The notes beneath the pieces were generated by a model, which was not told where the DNA came from, made no database searches, and saw nothing but the letters and a program-made list of their open reading frames with translations. The position numbers and the translations under genes are program-made. A stretch of DNA of 64,000 nt from an uncultured Flavobacteriales bacterium (GTDB taxonomy: Bacteria > Bacteroidota > Bacteroidia > Flavobacteriales_E > Vicingaceae): positions 45,787-109,786 of the forward strand of contig CAJQLW010000002.1 of the NCBI GenBank assembly GCA_905479325.1, written 5' to 3'. Of this stretch, positions 15,027 through 23,500 are shown piece by piece. Every line of letters starts with the position of its first letter. The stretch's first letter is position 1.

Positions 15027-15034
15027 TAAATTTG
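15027..15034 (+). promoter_or_regulatory. -7 promoter element of the TonB-receptor operon
   Basis: TAAATTTG followed by CGCC, 18 bases before ATG 15053; exact consensus. Confidence 0.65.
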
Positions 15035-15052
15035 CGCCGAATTATCTTCATA

Positions 15053-17443
15053 ATGAAAAAAATAACCTTATTATTATTCAGTTTTTTACTTCTATTTGCA
15101 GTAAACGCTCAAGAAAAATTTACCATCAGTGGCTATGTTACTGCAGCTGAATCAGGTGAAGAGTTAATTGGAGCTACAGTTGCGGTAAAATCTATCGGAA
15201 CAGGTGTAAGCGCCAACGTCTACGGGTTCTATTCGCTCACCTTACCACAAGGAACATATTCAGTCACTTATTCTTTCATAGGGTATGATGAAAAGGTAAA
15301 AACAATAGAATTAAATTCGAATCAAAAAATAGATATAGAGTTGTCAGAAGCTGCCAATGAAATTGATGAAGTTGTTATTGAGGCAGAAGGGGCTGAACAA
15401 AACATAAAAAGTATAGAAATGAGTGTCAATAAAATTGATGCTAAGGACATTAAAAAAATACCTGCTTTGTTGGGAGAAGCAGACGTTGTTAAGAGTGTTT
15501 TATTACTTCCGGGGGTGAGTACTGTGGGAGAAGGAAGTACAGGGTTTAATGTAAGAGGAGGAGGCATTGATCAGAATTTAGTTTTGTTAGACGAAGCTCC
15601 TGTTTATAATTCTTCTCATTTGTTCGGCTTCTTCTCTGTGTTTAATCCTGATGCGGTGAAAAATGTTAAGTTGGTAAAAGGAGGAATAGCACCTGAATAT
15701 GGTGGTCGACTATCATCTATTTTAGATGTTAGAATGAAAGAAGGGAATAGTAAAAAATTTACCGGAACAGGAGGGGTAGGTTTGATATTTAGTAGATTAG
15801 CTTTAGAAGGTCCTATAAATGATAAAACATCTTTCATAGTTGCCGGTAGAAGATCATATGCAGATGTATTGGCAAAACCTTTTTTAAACAACGATCTGCG
15901 AGATAGTAGGTTTTATTTCTATGACTTAACTGCAAAAATCAACCATCGAATAAATGAGAATAACCGAATATTCTTATCTGGCTACTTTGGAAGAGATGTT
16001 TTTGGTTCAGGTTTTGCCTTTAATTGGGGAAATGCTACAGCAACCTTCCGTTGGAATCACATTTTTAATGAGAAGTTATTCATGAATTTAACTACTTTTT
16101 ATAGCGACTACGATTACTCTTTTGGAATTGAAGAGGATGATGCTAGAGATGATTTCGAGTGGTCATCAAGCATTGTTAGTGGAAGCATAAAGCCCGACTT
16201 TACTTATTACTTGAACAATAAAAATACCGTGAAATTTGGAGGACAAATTATTTACTACGATTTTAAACCGGCAGAAGCGGCATTTATAAGCGATGGTCAG
16301 TCTAACAGTTTAAGCCTTCCCGAAAAATTTGCCAATGAGAGTGGAGTATACGCCCAGAATGAGCAAAAAATAGGATCTCGACTTTCATTGCTTTATGGGG
16401 CAAGAGTCTCTCATTTTAGGTTTGAGGGAGATAGAGAGCAAGAGTATGTAAATGGTGAGCCCGGAATACGAAAAGAACTAGCATCGGAAACACTGAATGA
16501 GTCAGAGTTGTATAAACTAGACTTAGGCTTTTGGAGACCATCTTACCGCAACTATAAGTCGAATACGAGTTATACCAACTTTGAACCAAGGTTCGCTGTT
16601 AATTATTCGCTTACCGAAACGAGTTCTTTAAAAGCAAGTTTTAATAGAATGACGCAATATTTACATTTAATATCAAACACAGTTGCTTCAACACCTGTTG
16701 ATTTGTGGTTACCTACTACAAATAACATAGAGCCTCAAATTGCAGATCAAGTTGCTGTTGGCTACTTCAGAAATTTTAAGCAAAACAAGTACGAGGCTTC
16801 AGTTGAATTATATTATAAAGACTTTCAGAACCAAATAGATTACATAGATAATGCTGATCTATTTTTTAATACTCAATTAGAAGGAGATTTACTCTCTGGA
16901 GATGGAAGAGCATATGGGGTAGAGTGGTACATTAAAAAAAATACTGGAAAGTTAACGGGTTGGGTGAGCTATACGTTGGCCAAAACTGAACGACAAGTGA
17001 ATGGAATTAATCGAGATGCTTGGTATCCAACAAGGTTCGATAGAGCGCATAATTTAAGTGTCGTATCAAGTTATGAATTAACTGAGAAATGGAGCTTTTC
17101 GGCAAACTTTGTTTTTTCAAGCGGAACTCCAGCTACTTTTCCAACAAACCGTTACGAAATTCAAGGAGTTGTGCTTCCGCATAACGATGGAGATGCTCGG
17201 AACAATTATCGTATTCCTAATTATCACCGATTAGATATTTCTGCAACCTTAACACCAGAGAAAAACAAAGACAGAAAATTCAATGGGGAGTGGGTATTTT
17301 CTGTTTACAACGTGTATAGCAGAAGAAATCCATTTTCTATTTTCTTTGAACAAGACAATGATAGCCCACGAGTTACTAATGCAGTTCGTTTTGCAGTGAT
17401 AGGAAGCTTTGTTCCTGCGGTTTCTTACAACTTTAATTTTTAA
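15053..17443 (+). CDS. TonB-dependent receptor with carboxypeptidase-like N-terminal domain
   Basis: 796 residues from ATG 15053; a TTG at 15032 in the same frame is excluded because it lies in the promoter. Signal peptide (1-20, ending VNAQ), then a CarboxypepD_reg-like beta-sandwich (about 22-105: FTISGYVTAAESGEELIGATV), then the plug (about 110-225: STGFNVRGGGIDQNLVLLDEAPVYN, VKGGIAPEYGGRLSSILDVRM), and a 22-strand outer-membrane barrel ending in the terminal strand AVSYNFNF. It imports a ligand using TonB energy, but no cognate substrate genes or SusD partner are present. The stop overlaps the start of the DUF4249 gene (TAATG), which is the usual partner. Confidence 0.93.
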   Translation: MKKITLLLFSFLLLFAVNAQEKFTISGYVTAAESGEELIGATVAVKSIGTGVSANVYGFYSLTLPQGTYSVTYSFIGYDEKVKTIELNSNQKIDIELSEAANEIDEVVIEAEGAEQNIKSIEMSVNKIDAKDIKKIPALLGEADVVKSVLLLPGVSTVGEGSTGFNVRGGGIDQNLVLLDEAPVYNSSHLFGFFSVFNPDAVKNVKLVKGGIAPEYGGRLSSILDVRMKEGNSKKFTGTGGVGLIFSRLALEGPINDKTSFIVAGRRSYADVLAKPFLNNDLRDSRFYFYDLTAKINHRINENNRIFLSGYFGRDVFGSGFAFNWGNATATFRWNHIFNEKLFMNLTTFYSDYDYSFGIEEDDARDDFEWSSSIVSGSIKPDFTYYLNNKNTVKFGGQIIYYDFKPAEAAFISDGQSNSLSLPEKFANESGVYAQNEQKIGSRLSLLYGARVSHFRFEGDREQEYVNGEPGIRKELASETLNESELYKLDLGFWRPSYRNYKSNTSYTNFEPRFAVNYSLTETSSLKASFNRMTQYLHLISNTVASTPVDLWLPTTNNIEPQIADQVAVGYFRNFKQNKYEASVELYYKDFQNQIDYIDNADLFFNTQLEGDLLSGDGRAYGVEWYIKKNTGKLTGWVSYTLAKTERQVNGINRDAWYPTRFDRAHNLSVVSSYELTEKWSFSANFVFSSGTPATFPTNRYEIQGVVLPHNDGDARNNYRIPNYHRLDISATLTPEKNKDRKFNGEWVFSVYNVYSRRNPFSIFFEQDNDSPRVTNAVRFAVIGSFVPAVSYNFNF

Positions 17444-18321
17444 TGGTTATGAAATTTAAACACATACTTTATTTACTGTTTGTTACATTCTTATTTTCTT
17501 CTTGTGAAGACGTTATTGACTTGGAACTAGACAGTGGCAGAGATCGATTGGTTGTGGATGCTTTTCTAAATAGTGATTCAACCGTTCAGATCATAAAACT
17601 AACAACCACCGCTCCTTATTTTTCCAATGTAGCAACTCCTTCGGAAGACGATGCAACTATAAGAGTTGTGGGCCCTAGAAACACCCTGTACAATTTTGTA
17701 AACGATGGTAATGGGAATTATTTTTACGACCCATCTGATTCTGGGCCACTTGATAGTATTGGTTATTCGTATAAGTTAGAATTAGAATATAAAGGTGTCA
17801 CATATACAGCATCCTCAACTTTAAATCCTGTACCTGTAATCGATAGCATGACGTATGCCTTCGAGCCCTCGACCTTTAGTTCTGAAGAAGGGTTTTATTC
17901 ACAGTTTTTCGCCCGTGATTTTCCAGGAAGAAAAGATTTTTATTGGATTAAGCCATTTAAAAATGGAGAGCCGGTTTACAAGGAGGATCCTGCTTTTATG
18001 ATTCTTTCTGAAGATGCGGCTTTTGGCGGAGATGCAGGTGATGGTTTAGTATTCATATTACCTTTACGTTCTGTGATTACAGACGATGATAATCCGTTTG
18101 TTGTTGGAGACGTTTCTTCTGTAGAGTTACAAAGTATTAACTCTGAAGTATTTGAGTTTTTGAGCCAAGTCGCAGCTACTTCAGGCAATGATGGTTTATT
18201 CGCGGTGCCCCCATCAAATATTAGATCCAACATAAGAGATGCTGCAGGTAGTGCTCAAGATGAAGTTTTAGGTGTATTTTCGTTATCGGCAATTAGTAAA
18301 TTTGAAATTATAATTCAATAA
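17443..18321 (+). CDS. DUF4249 family lipoprotein, partner of the TonB receptor
   Basis: 292 residues; ATG 17443 overlaps the receptor stop, and ATG 17449 is a second option. Signal peptide with lipobox LFSSC, then the DUF4249 N-terminal pattern CEDVIDLELDSGRDRLVVDAFL and a beta-rich body with INDIVIDUAL Ig-like strands (DATIRVVGPRNTLYNF, SYKLELEYKGVTYTASSTL). Members are encoded directly behind TonB-dependent receptors of this type in Bacteroidota and probably sit on the outer membrane as accessory or capture proteins; no biochemical function is established. The C-terminus is shorter than in many members. The acid phosphatase gene follows after 1 bp. Confidence 0.85.
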   Translation: MVMKFKHILYLLFVTFLFSSCEDVIDLELDSGRDRLVVDAFLNSDSTVQIIKLTTTAPYFSNVATPSEDDATIRVVGPRNTLYNFVNDGNGNYFYDPSDSGPLDSIGYSYKLELEYKGVTYTASSTLNPVPVIDSMTYAFEPSTFSSEEGFYSQFFARDFPGRKDFYWIKPFKNGEPVYKEDPAFMILSEDAAFGGDAGDGLVFILPLRSVITDDDNPFVVGDVSSVELQSINSEVFEFLSQVAATSGNDGLFAVPPSNIRSNIRDAAGSAQDEVLGVFSLSAISKFEIIIQ

Positions 18322-18322
18322 A

Positions 18323-19132
18323 ATGAAAAGAGTATTTGTTTCCATTGTTTCCATTTCAATTCTGTGGAGTTGTTCTAGTTCTAAATCATCAGTTAGTAAT
18401 ACTGAAACTACAATAACGGAAGATGCTAAGCTAAGTGCAGTTATATGGCAGCAAACGGCTGCAGAATATGAAGCGCTTTGTTACCAAGCTTTTAATATAG
18501 CTCGGTATCAATTAATGAACAATATTCAGGATCAGCCTGATGGTTCTATTAAGAAACCTGCTGTAGTATTGGATTTGGATGAAACGGTGTTGAATAACTC
18601 ACCTTATAATGGTTGGCTAATTCAAAATAAAACTTCTTATTCCCAAGAAAGTTGGGAGCGTTGGACGATGCAGGCAAGCGCTTCGTTTATTCCAGGTGCT
18701 GTAGATTTTATTGATTATGCAAGAAGTAATGGGTTTGAAGTTTTTTTTATAAGTAATCGCTCAATTGAAGAGTTAGAGGCTACTGTAAAAAACTTAAACA
18801 AGCTAGGTATTGATATCAATCCTACTCACATCATGCTGAAAACGAATTCGAGTTCGAAGGTAGAACGAAGAAAAAAGGTGATGAGTAATTACCAAATTGT
18901 TATGCTCATTGGAGATAACCTAGCTGATTTTAATAATCAATTTGATGATGGTGAATTAGACCTTGAAGCTAGAAAATCATTGGTTGAAAAAAATAGTGAT
19001 AAATTCGGGACAAAATTTATTGTGTTACCAAATGTAATGTACGGCAACTGGGAGAAAGCTTTAAAAATGGATAACCCAGCTAGTATTCAGAATAATTCTG
19101 AAGGTTTAAAGCGTTATATTAAAGGATTCTAG
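18323..19132 (+). CDS. HAD-type acid phosphatase / 5'-nucleotidase, lipoprotein e(P4) family
   Basis: 269 residues. Lipobox ILWSC (Cys17) puts it on an envelope membrane. The HAD phosphatase motifs are present: motif [13 protein letters not shown] (DxDxT, nucleophile and acid/base Asp), motif II FFISNRS, Lys in [14 protein letters not shown], and motif [11 protein letters not shown] with metal-binding Asp. The family dephosphorylates nucleotides such as NMN at the surface, helping uptake. As third gene behind the TonB receptor it may process the imported ligand (inference). Its TAG stop overlaps the TAG stop of the opposing purT gene in the palindrome CTAG. Confidence 0.88.
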   Translation: MKRVFVSIVSISILWSCSSSKSSVSNTETTITEDAKLSAVIWQQTAAEYEALCYQAFNIARYQLMNNIQDQPDGSIKKPAVVLDLDETVLNNSPYNGWLIQNKTSYSQESWERWTMQASASFIPGAVDFIDYARSNGFEVFFISNRSIEELEATVKNLNKLGIDINPTHIMLKTNSSSKVERRKKVMSNYQIVMLIGDNLADFNNQFDDGELDLEARKSLVEKNSDKFGTKFIVLPNVMYGNWEKALKMDNPASIQNNSEGLKRYIKGF

Positions 19133-20292
19133 TTGACCTTAATACAGTCGGCAACTTGCTTTGCTTTTTTTCTTAATTCGTCTAAATCAGCGTTTAAATC
19201 ACCGTAGGCTAAACCAACCCCCATTCTTCTATAAGGTCTGGTTGTCGGTTTTCCGAAAATTTTAAAGTCAGCATAATCAAAGTTGGCAGCCGCTTCTAAT
19301 CCAGTGTAGCTTGGCCAAGCGGTACTTTCTTTCGAAGCTAAAATAACAGCATTTGCCCCGTTTCGCTCTAACCTAATCTTTGGAATCGGCAAGCCTAAAA
19401 TGGCTCTTGCATGCAGTTCAAATTCGCTAAAGTTTTGTGTGCCAGCTAAGGTAACCATGCCTGTGTCATGTGGTCTTGGAGACAATTCTGAAAAGTAAAC
19501 ACCACTTTTGGTCAAGAAAAATTCAACACCCCAAAGTCCATTTCCTTTTAATTCTGCAGTTACTTTGTCTGCCATATTTTGAGCCTCTGTCAACCATTCA
19601 GTTTTTACTTCTGCAGGTTGCCAGCTTTCTTGGTAGTCTCCACGTTCTTGTCTGTGGCCAATAGGAGGGCAGAACAATGTTGGTCCATTGGATTGTGTTA
19701 CAGTCAATAGCGTTATTTCAGATTCAAAAGGAATAAACTCTTCAACTATTACTTCCATTTTATCGCCTCTTGCACCTTCGTTAGCATACTTCCAAGCTTT
19801 TGCAATATCTTCTTCCGTTTTTATGGTAGACTGTCCTTTTCCAGAAGAAGACATTAAGGGTTTAACAACGCATGGTATACCAATATCCTCAACGGCTTTT
19901 CGCAGTGTATCTGCGCTTGTGGCATATCGATAATTGGCAGTTTTTAAACCGAGTTCTTTGGCCGCTAAATCCCTTATCGCTTTCCGGTCCATAGTAAAGT
20001 TTACAGCTTTAGCCGAAGGCACAACGGTAATTCCTTCATTTTCGAATTCAAGTAGCTTTTCTGTTCTAATGGCTTCTATTTCTGGAATAATAAAATCAGG
20101 CCGGTGCTTGTCCATTACCTTTCTTAAAGCATCTCCATCAAGCATGTTTATGACTTCTCTGTCGTCGGCAACCTGCATTGCAGGTGCATTGTTGTAGCTA
20201 TCAACAGCTATTACCATACAACCGTAACGTTTTAAACTAATAACCAATTCTTTTCCTAATTCTCCCGAGCCAAGTAAAACAATCTTCCTCAT
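19129..20292 (-). CDS. purT: Formate-dependent phosphoribosylglycinamide formyltransferase 2
   Basis: 387 residues from ATG 20292 ([16 protein letters not shown]); ATG 20322 upstream adds ten non-conserved residues. PurT makes formyl-GAR from GAR, formate and ATP, the folate-independent route in purine synthesis. The ATP-grasp layout is intact: N-terminal LGSGELGKE loop, [29 protein letters not shown] glycine-rich loop, [16 protein letters not shown], metal-binding [10 protein letters not shown]. Length equals the family norm (about 390). Divergent from the frameshifted CoA-binding gene; convergent overlap of stop codons with the phosphatase. Confidence 0.95.
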   Translation of the reverse strand: MRKIVLLGSGELGKELVISLKRYGCMVIAVDSYNNAPAMQVADDREVINMLDGDALRKVMDKHRPDFIIPEIEAIRTEKLLEFENEGITVVPSAKAVNFTMDRKAIRDLAAKELGLKTANYRYATSADTLRKAVEDIGIPCVVKPLMSSSGKGQSTIKTEEDIAKAWKYANEGARGDKMEVIVEEFIPFESEITLLTVTQSNGPTLFCPPIGHRQERGDYQESWQPAEVKTEWLTEAQNMADKVTAELKGNGLWGVEFFLTKSGVYFSELSPRPHDTGMVTLAGTQNFSEFELHARAILGLPIPKIRLERNGANAVILASKESTAWPSYTGLEAAANFDYADFKIFGKPTTRPYRRMGVGLAYGDLNADLDELRKKAKQVADCIKVN

Positions 20293-20335
20293 GTGCCTAT
20301 TATTTGTTGTAAATTTAGCCAAGCAAATTCAGAAA

Positions 20336-20702
20336 ATGGAATCTAAGAAAACAATCGTTCTAGGAGCATCGACAAATCCTTCCAGGTATTCAAACATGGC
20401 GGTAAAAAAGCTATTGAATTTTGGACATGAAGTTATTCCTGTTGGAATAAAAAATGGAAAAAATTGAAAACTTGGAGATCGTTCCGGCAATCGAAGTCAT
20501 ACAAGAGGTTGATACCATTACCCTCTATTTAGGACCTCAAAATCAACCAGAATATTATGACTATGTGGAGGCGGTAAATCCGAAAAGGGTAATTTTTAAC
20601 CCAGGCACCATCAATATAGATTTTATGGAAAGATTACGAAGAAAGGGAATCGTTGTTGAAGATGCTTGCACCTTAGTAATGCTTTCTGCAGGAACTTATT
20701 AG
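20336..20702 (+). pseudogene. CoA-binding domain protein (YccU-like), split by a frameshift
   Basis: ATG 20336 opens a Rossmann CoA-binding domain (KKTIVLGASTNPSRYSNMAV, then GHEVIPVGIKNG) that stops at 20465-20467. The rest of the domain follows in another frame from 20454: KIENLEIVPAIEVIQEVDTITLY, NPKRVIFNPGT, then EDACTLVMLSAGTY, which is the normal C-terminus of the family. Dropping one A from the A6 run at 20458-20463 restores a 121-residue protein reading IKNGKIENLE, exactly family length. The family binds CoA but its role is unknown. A homopolymer sequencing error is the simplest explanation; an actual mutation is the alternative. Confidence 0.75.
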
Positions 20703-21268
20703 TTCAAATGGAAATTGTGTTTTAAAGTTGCTTCTTGTTCTCGGATCTTCCTTATAAATTTTATCTCGTTTCTAAGAAAATTGTTTGCGATTTCATCGTT
20801 ATCAATCTGTAGGAACTCATTTTTTTTCTCGTAGGATAACTGGAGTCTATTTGCAATATAATACAGACTGAGGGGTGAAGGCTTGTTACAACTTTTTTGA
20901 ATACTCACCAGATAGTCAGTAAATTGTTCAGTAAGTTTTTCGTTTGCGTTATGAAGTAGATTTAGTTTTTCTACCTCTACACCAGAGTATAATTTGTTTT
21001 GAACAAATGGCTCGAATGATTTAATCTTGGCTGCTTGTATACCTTTAACAATAACATCAACGGTTCCATCGGGAAATTCATTTATAATTTTGTCAATGGT
21101 TACAAGTGTGCCAAAGTTTGAATTTTCTCCTTTGTTGGTATAGAGAATAACAAATTCTTTACCATTTCTGTGATCTGCAAACAGCTCTCTATATCTTGGC
21201 TCAAAAAGATGTAAGGCAACTGACTCTTGAGGTAAAATAGCTATGTTTAGTGGAAATACTGCGTGCAT
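20699..21268 (-). CDS. Lon N-terminal (substrate-binding) domain protein
   Basis: 189 residues. The protein matches the N-terminal domain of Lon protease alone, without ATPase or peptidase: FPLNIAILPQESVALHLFEPRYRELF, then FGTLVTIDKIINEFPDGTVDVIVKGIQAAKI, followed by a helical C-terminal half (ADRLQLSYEKKNEFL-like helix). Stand-alone members (YcaO-neighbour/PUA-like, 190-220 residues) are common in bacteria and are thought to bind unfolded or specific proteins; function is not established. Its TAA stop overlaps the opposing gene's TAG in TTAG. Confidence 0.82.
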   Translation of the reverse strand: MHAVFPLNIAILPQESVALHLFEPRYRELFADHRNGKEFVILYTNKGENSNFGTLVTIDKIINEFPDGTVDVIVKGIQAAKIKSFEPFVQNKLYSGVEVEKLNLLHNANEKLTEQFTDYLVSIQKSCNKPSPLSLYYIANRLQLSYEKKNEFLQIDNDEIANNFLRNEIKFIRKIREQEATLKHNFHLN

Positions 21269-21354
21269 TATTATTATTTAAGTAACAGAATAGAGAACAA
21301 ATGCTTTACAAAATAGTTTTTAAGTCGGTTCTAAAATCACGAGAATAAAGAACG

Positions 21355-21362
21355 TAATTTTG
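21355..21362 (+). promoter_or_regulatory. -7 promoter element of the VTT-like gene
   Basis: TAATTTTG six bases before ATG 21369; exact consensus. A TTG start at 21360 is excluded because it lies in this element. Confidence 0.55.
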
Positions 21363-21368
21363 CAAACC

Positions 21369-21986
21369 ATGAAAATAGAATCTGGAACAAAGCGCAGAAG
21401 TAGGTTAAATATCTATCATCATTATTACAGGAGGAAAGGTGTTTATACATTCCTTTGGAAGAATAGCTTAAAAATTACAATTGGTTTTGCTGTGCTAATA
21501 GGTGCATTTCTTATTTTTAAAGAATATGTTCCAAATTATAATAGCAAGCTAGAAACTTTATTAAATAGCATAAATACTTGGTGGGCACTTTCTATATTTT
21601 TTATTTCTGAAATTGTTTTAGGCCTTATTCCGCCTGACTTATTCATTATATGGTCTAAAAAGTTTCAGTTCCCCTATGGAATGGTATCTGTTTTAGCCGT
21701 TTTGTCTTATGTTGGTGGTGTTATTGCTTATTTTATAGGGAAATATATAGGCAGTCAGCCCAAAATAGAGCAATGGATTTTATCAAAGTTTTCAAAGCGT
21801 TTCAAACTAATTCAAAAGTGGGGTGGAGTGTTAATTGTTTTTGCAGCATTGTTTCCTTTGCCATTTTCGTCTATTTGCCTTGTTGCCGGTGCCGTTCGGT
21901 TTCCGTTTAAAACTTTTTTACTACTAGGTTTATTTAGGTTTGCAAGGTTTTTCGGTTATGCTTTGGTTCTTTTAAATTTGATATAA
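21369..21986 (+). CDS. VTT/DedA-like membrane protein
   Basis: 205 residues with a basic N-terminus (KRRSRLNIYHHYYRRKG) and about five hydrophobic segments: FAVLIGAFLIF, WWALSIFFISEIVLGLIPPDLFIIW, VLAVLSYVGGVIAYFIGKYIG, GGVLIVFAALFPLPFSSICLVAGAVRF and LFRFARFFGYALVLLNL. The order re-entrant IPPD loop, G-x-x-x-AYFIGKYIG and PLPFSSICLVAGAVRF resembles the VTT (SNARE-associated/DedA) fold of lipid scramblases and transporters, though it is divergent and I place it only at superfamily level. Monocistronic; a perfect 16-bp terminator follows. Confidence 0.7.
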   Translation: MKIESGTKRRSRLNIYHHYYRRKGVYTFLWKNSLKITIGFAVLIGAFLIFKEYVPNYNSKLETLLNSINTWWALSIFFISEIVLGLIPPDLFIIWSKKFQFPYGMVSVLAVLSYVGGVIAYFIGKYIGSQPKIEQWILSKFSKRFKLIQKWGGVLIVFAALFPLPFSSICLVAGAVRFPFKTFLLLGLFRFARFFGYALVLLNLI

Positions 21987-22020
21987 AAAAAGGCGATTTC
22001 AAGTGAAATCGCCTTTTTTT
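21985..22020. terminator. Strong bidirectional terminator
   Basis: A 16-bp perfect stem (core GGCGATTTC/GAAATCGCC) with a 4-base loop, A7 on the left and T7 on the right, between the VTT-like gene (+) and the cyclophilin gene (-). Confidence 0.9.
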
Positions 22021-22035
22021 TATGTGCATTTTGTG

Positions 22036-22656
22036 TTAGTTGTTTCCTTGTGGTAAACCACTTAATTTAGCAAATACTGCAGGTGCGTCAAAGGCTTTTG
22101 CTACAGCACCTTTTCTTATAATTTCGACACTTTTAATAACATCTCCTTGAGCAATTAAGTCAACGGTTCCTTGTCCTTCAATTACATAACCAAAAACGGT
22201 ATGTCTACCATCTAACCATGGAGTATCTTTGTGTGTAATAAAGAATTGGCTACTGTTGGTAGCAGGACCTTTATTCGCCATAGATAATGTTCCTGCCCTG
22301 TCGTGCTTTAAACTGGGGTCAAATTCATCTTTAAATGCATATCCAATCTCTCCGGCACCTGTTCCAGTTGGGTCTCCACCTTGAATCATAAAGTTAGCAA
22401 TCACTCTGTGAAAAGCAATTCCATCATAAAATGGTGTTCCATTTGGCTTTTTATTGTTTTTAATTTTACCTTCAGCTAATCCCACAAAATTGGCAACTGT
22501 CATCGGAGTTTTTTCCATTTCAAGTTTAATTAAAATGCTTCCTTTTGACGTGTTTATTTTTGCATATAATCCATCAGCAAGCTTGTTTTGTGCTGTACAA
22601 GAAATAGTAATCATCAATATGAATAACCCACTTAATAACTTTTTCATTTTTTTCAT
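22036..22656 (-). CDS. Peptidyl-prolyl cis-trans isomerase, cyclophilin type, lipoprotein
   Basis: 206 residues from ATG 22656 (MKKMKKLL); starts at 22671 or 22647 are also possible. Lipobox ITISC indicates an exported lipoprotein. The cyclophilin domain covers about 35-190: [33 protein letters not shown], then [25 protein letters not shown] with the catalytic Arg, [21 protein letters not shown], and the [10 protein letters not shown] end. It would speed proline isomerisation of envelope proteins during folding. The C-terminal [21 protein letters not shown] is typical of the Bacteroidota members. Confidence 0.92.
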   Translation of the reverse strand: MKKMKKLLSGLFILMITISCTAQNKLADGLYAKINTSKGSILIKLEMEKTPMTVANFVGLAEGKIKNNKKPNGTPFYDGIAFHRVIANFMIQGGDPTGTGAGEIGYAFKDEFDPSLKHDRAGTLSMANKGPATNSSQFFITHKDTPWLDGRHTVFGYVIEGQGTVDLIAQGDVIKSVEIIRKGAVAKAFDAPAVFAKLSGLPQGNN

Positions 22657-22702
22657 TTTTAAATTCAACATTTAGTTAGCAAATAGTTTGCCAAAATAAC
22701 AA

Positions 22703-23482
22703 TTAATATATACTCGAAATTAATCTCAATCTATGACTATAATCTCGCTTTTCTTGATTAAAAATACCTTGATGATCTAATTTGTCAATTCTCACTTTTC
22801 CCGAAGCATGAATAATTCTATTGTTTGCTAAGATAATTCCAACGTGTGTAATTTTTCCTTCTTCATTGTCGAAAAACGCTAAATCACCTTCTTCAGCTTC
22901 TTCTATAAAAGAAAGAGGTTGTCCCATTGAAGCTTGCTGAGAGGCATCTCTTGGTAAGTATATTCCATTGAGCTTATATACCAATTGAACAAACCCTGAA
23001 CAGTCAATGCCGAAAGGAGACCTACCTCCCCACTGATATGGAGCATTCAATAACATGAATGCGTTTTCGGTTAACTTTTTTTTCTCATGAATTACGTTGG
23101 TATTTGTACATGAACCTTCAAACTTCCAAACTGCTTCCTTAACGTCAACAATTTTGTTTTCTAAATTTGGGAGGTTAGAACCCATCAAAACGGTCATCAA
23201 TTCTGAGCCATCTTCTTTGGTTAACACTTCTGCTAAATCTGATACAACAAGAGGCTTTTCTGAATTCAGTTTTTCAAATTCGCGCTGTGTAATGAATTTG
23301 AATTGATTTTCATCCATCCAACATTCGTAACTGTCGTGAGCCGTTTTAACCCTGTACCAGCTTCGCTTTTTTTCATAAACCTTTAGCGTTTCGCCAAAAA
23401 GAAGCTGTGTTACTTGCTCACTTTTGTCAGATGCTTCAGCCCTACAGGGTACTACGCTTAAATGTCCAATCCCGTATTTCAT
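22703..23482 (-). CDS. NlpC/P60 cell-wall endopeptidase with SH3 domain
   Basis: 259 residues. N-terminal SH3b-like region (about 5-110: YGIGHLSVVPCRAEASDKSEQVTQLLFGETLKVYEK, then SWYRVKTAHDSYECWM), then NlpC/P60 peptidase (about 130-255) with the catalytic Cys in GIDCSGFVQLVYKLNGI, His in KITHVGIILANNRIIHASG. It cleaves the D-Glu-meso-DAP link of peptidoglycan stem peptides. This SH3-NlpC pair resembles dipeptidyl-peptidase VI (YkfC/Spr type) enzymes that act on murein peptides. No signal peptide is seen, so it probably works in the cytoplasm on recycled muropeptides. Eighteen bases downstream of the thiolase on the same strand. Confidence 0.88.
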   Translation of the reverse strand: MKYGIGHLSVVPCRAEASDKSEQVTQLLFGETLKVYEKKRSWYRVKTAHDSYECWMDENQFKFITQREFEKLNSEKPLVVSDLAEVLTKEDGSELMTVLMGSNLPNLENKIVDVKEAVWKFEGSCTNTNVIHEKKKLTENAFMLLNAPYQWGGRSPFGIDCSGFVQLVYKLNGIYLPRDASQQASMGQPLSFIEEAEEGDLAFFDNEEGKITHVGIILANNRIIHASGKVRIDKLDHQGIFNQEKRDYSHRLRLISSIY

Positions 23483-23500
23483 TCCTTGCGAAAGAAAATT

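Noticed and set aside
15032..15052. TTG start for the TonB receptor seven codons upstream
   Set aside because: It lies within the -7 element TAAATTTG; ATG 15053 gives a proper signal peptide.
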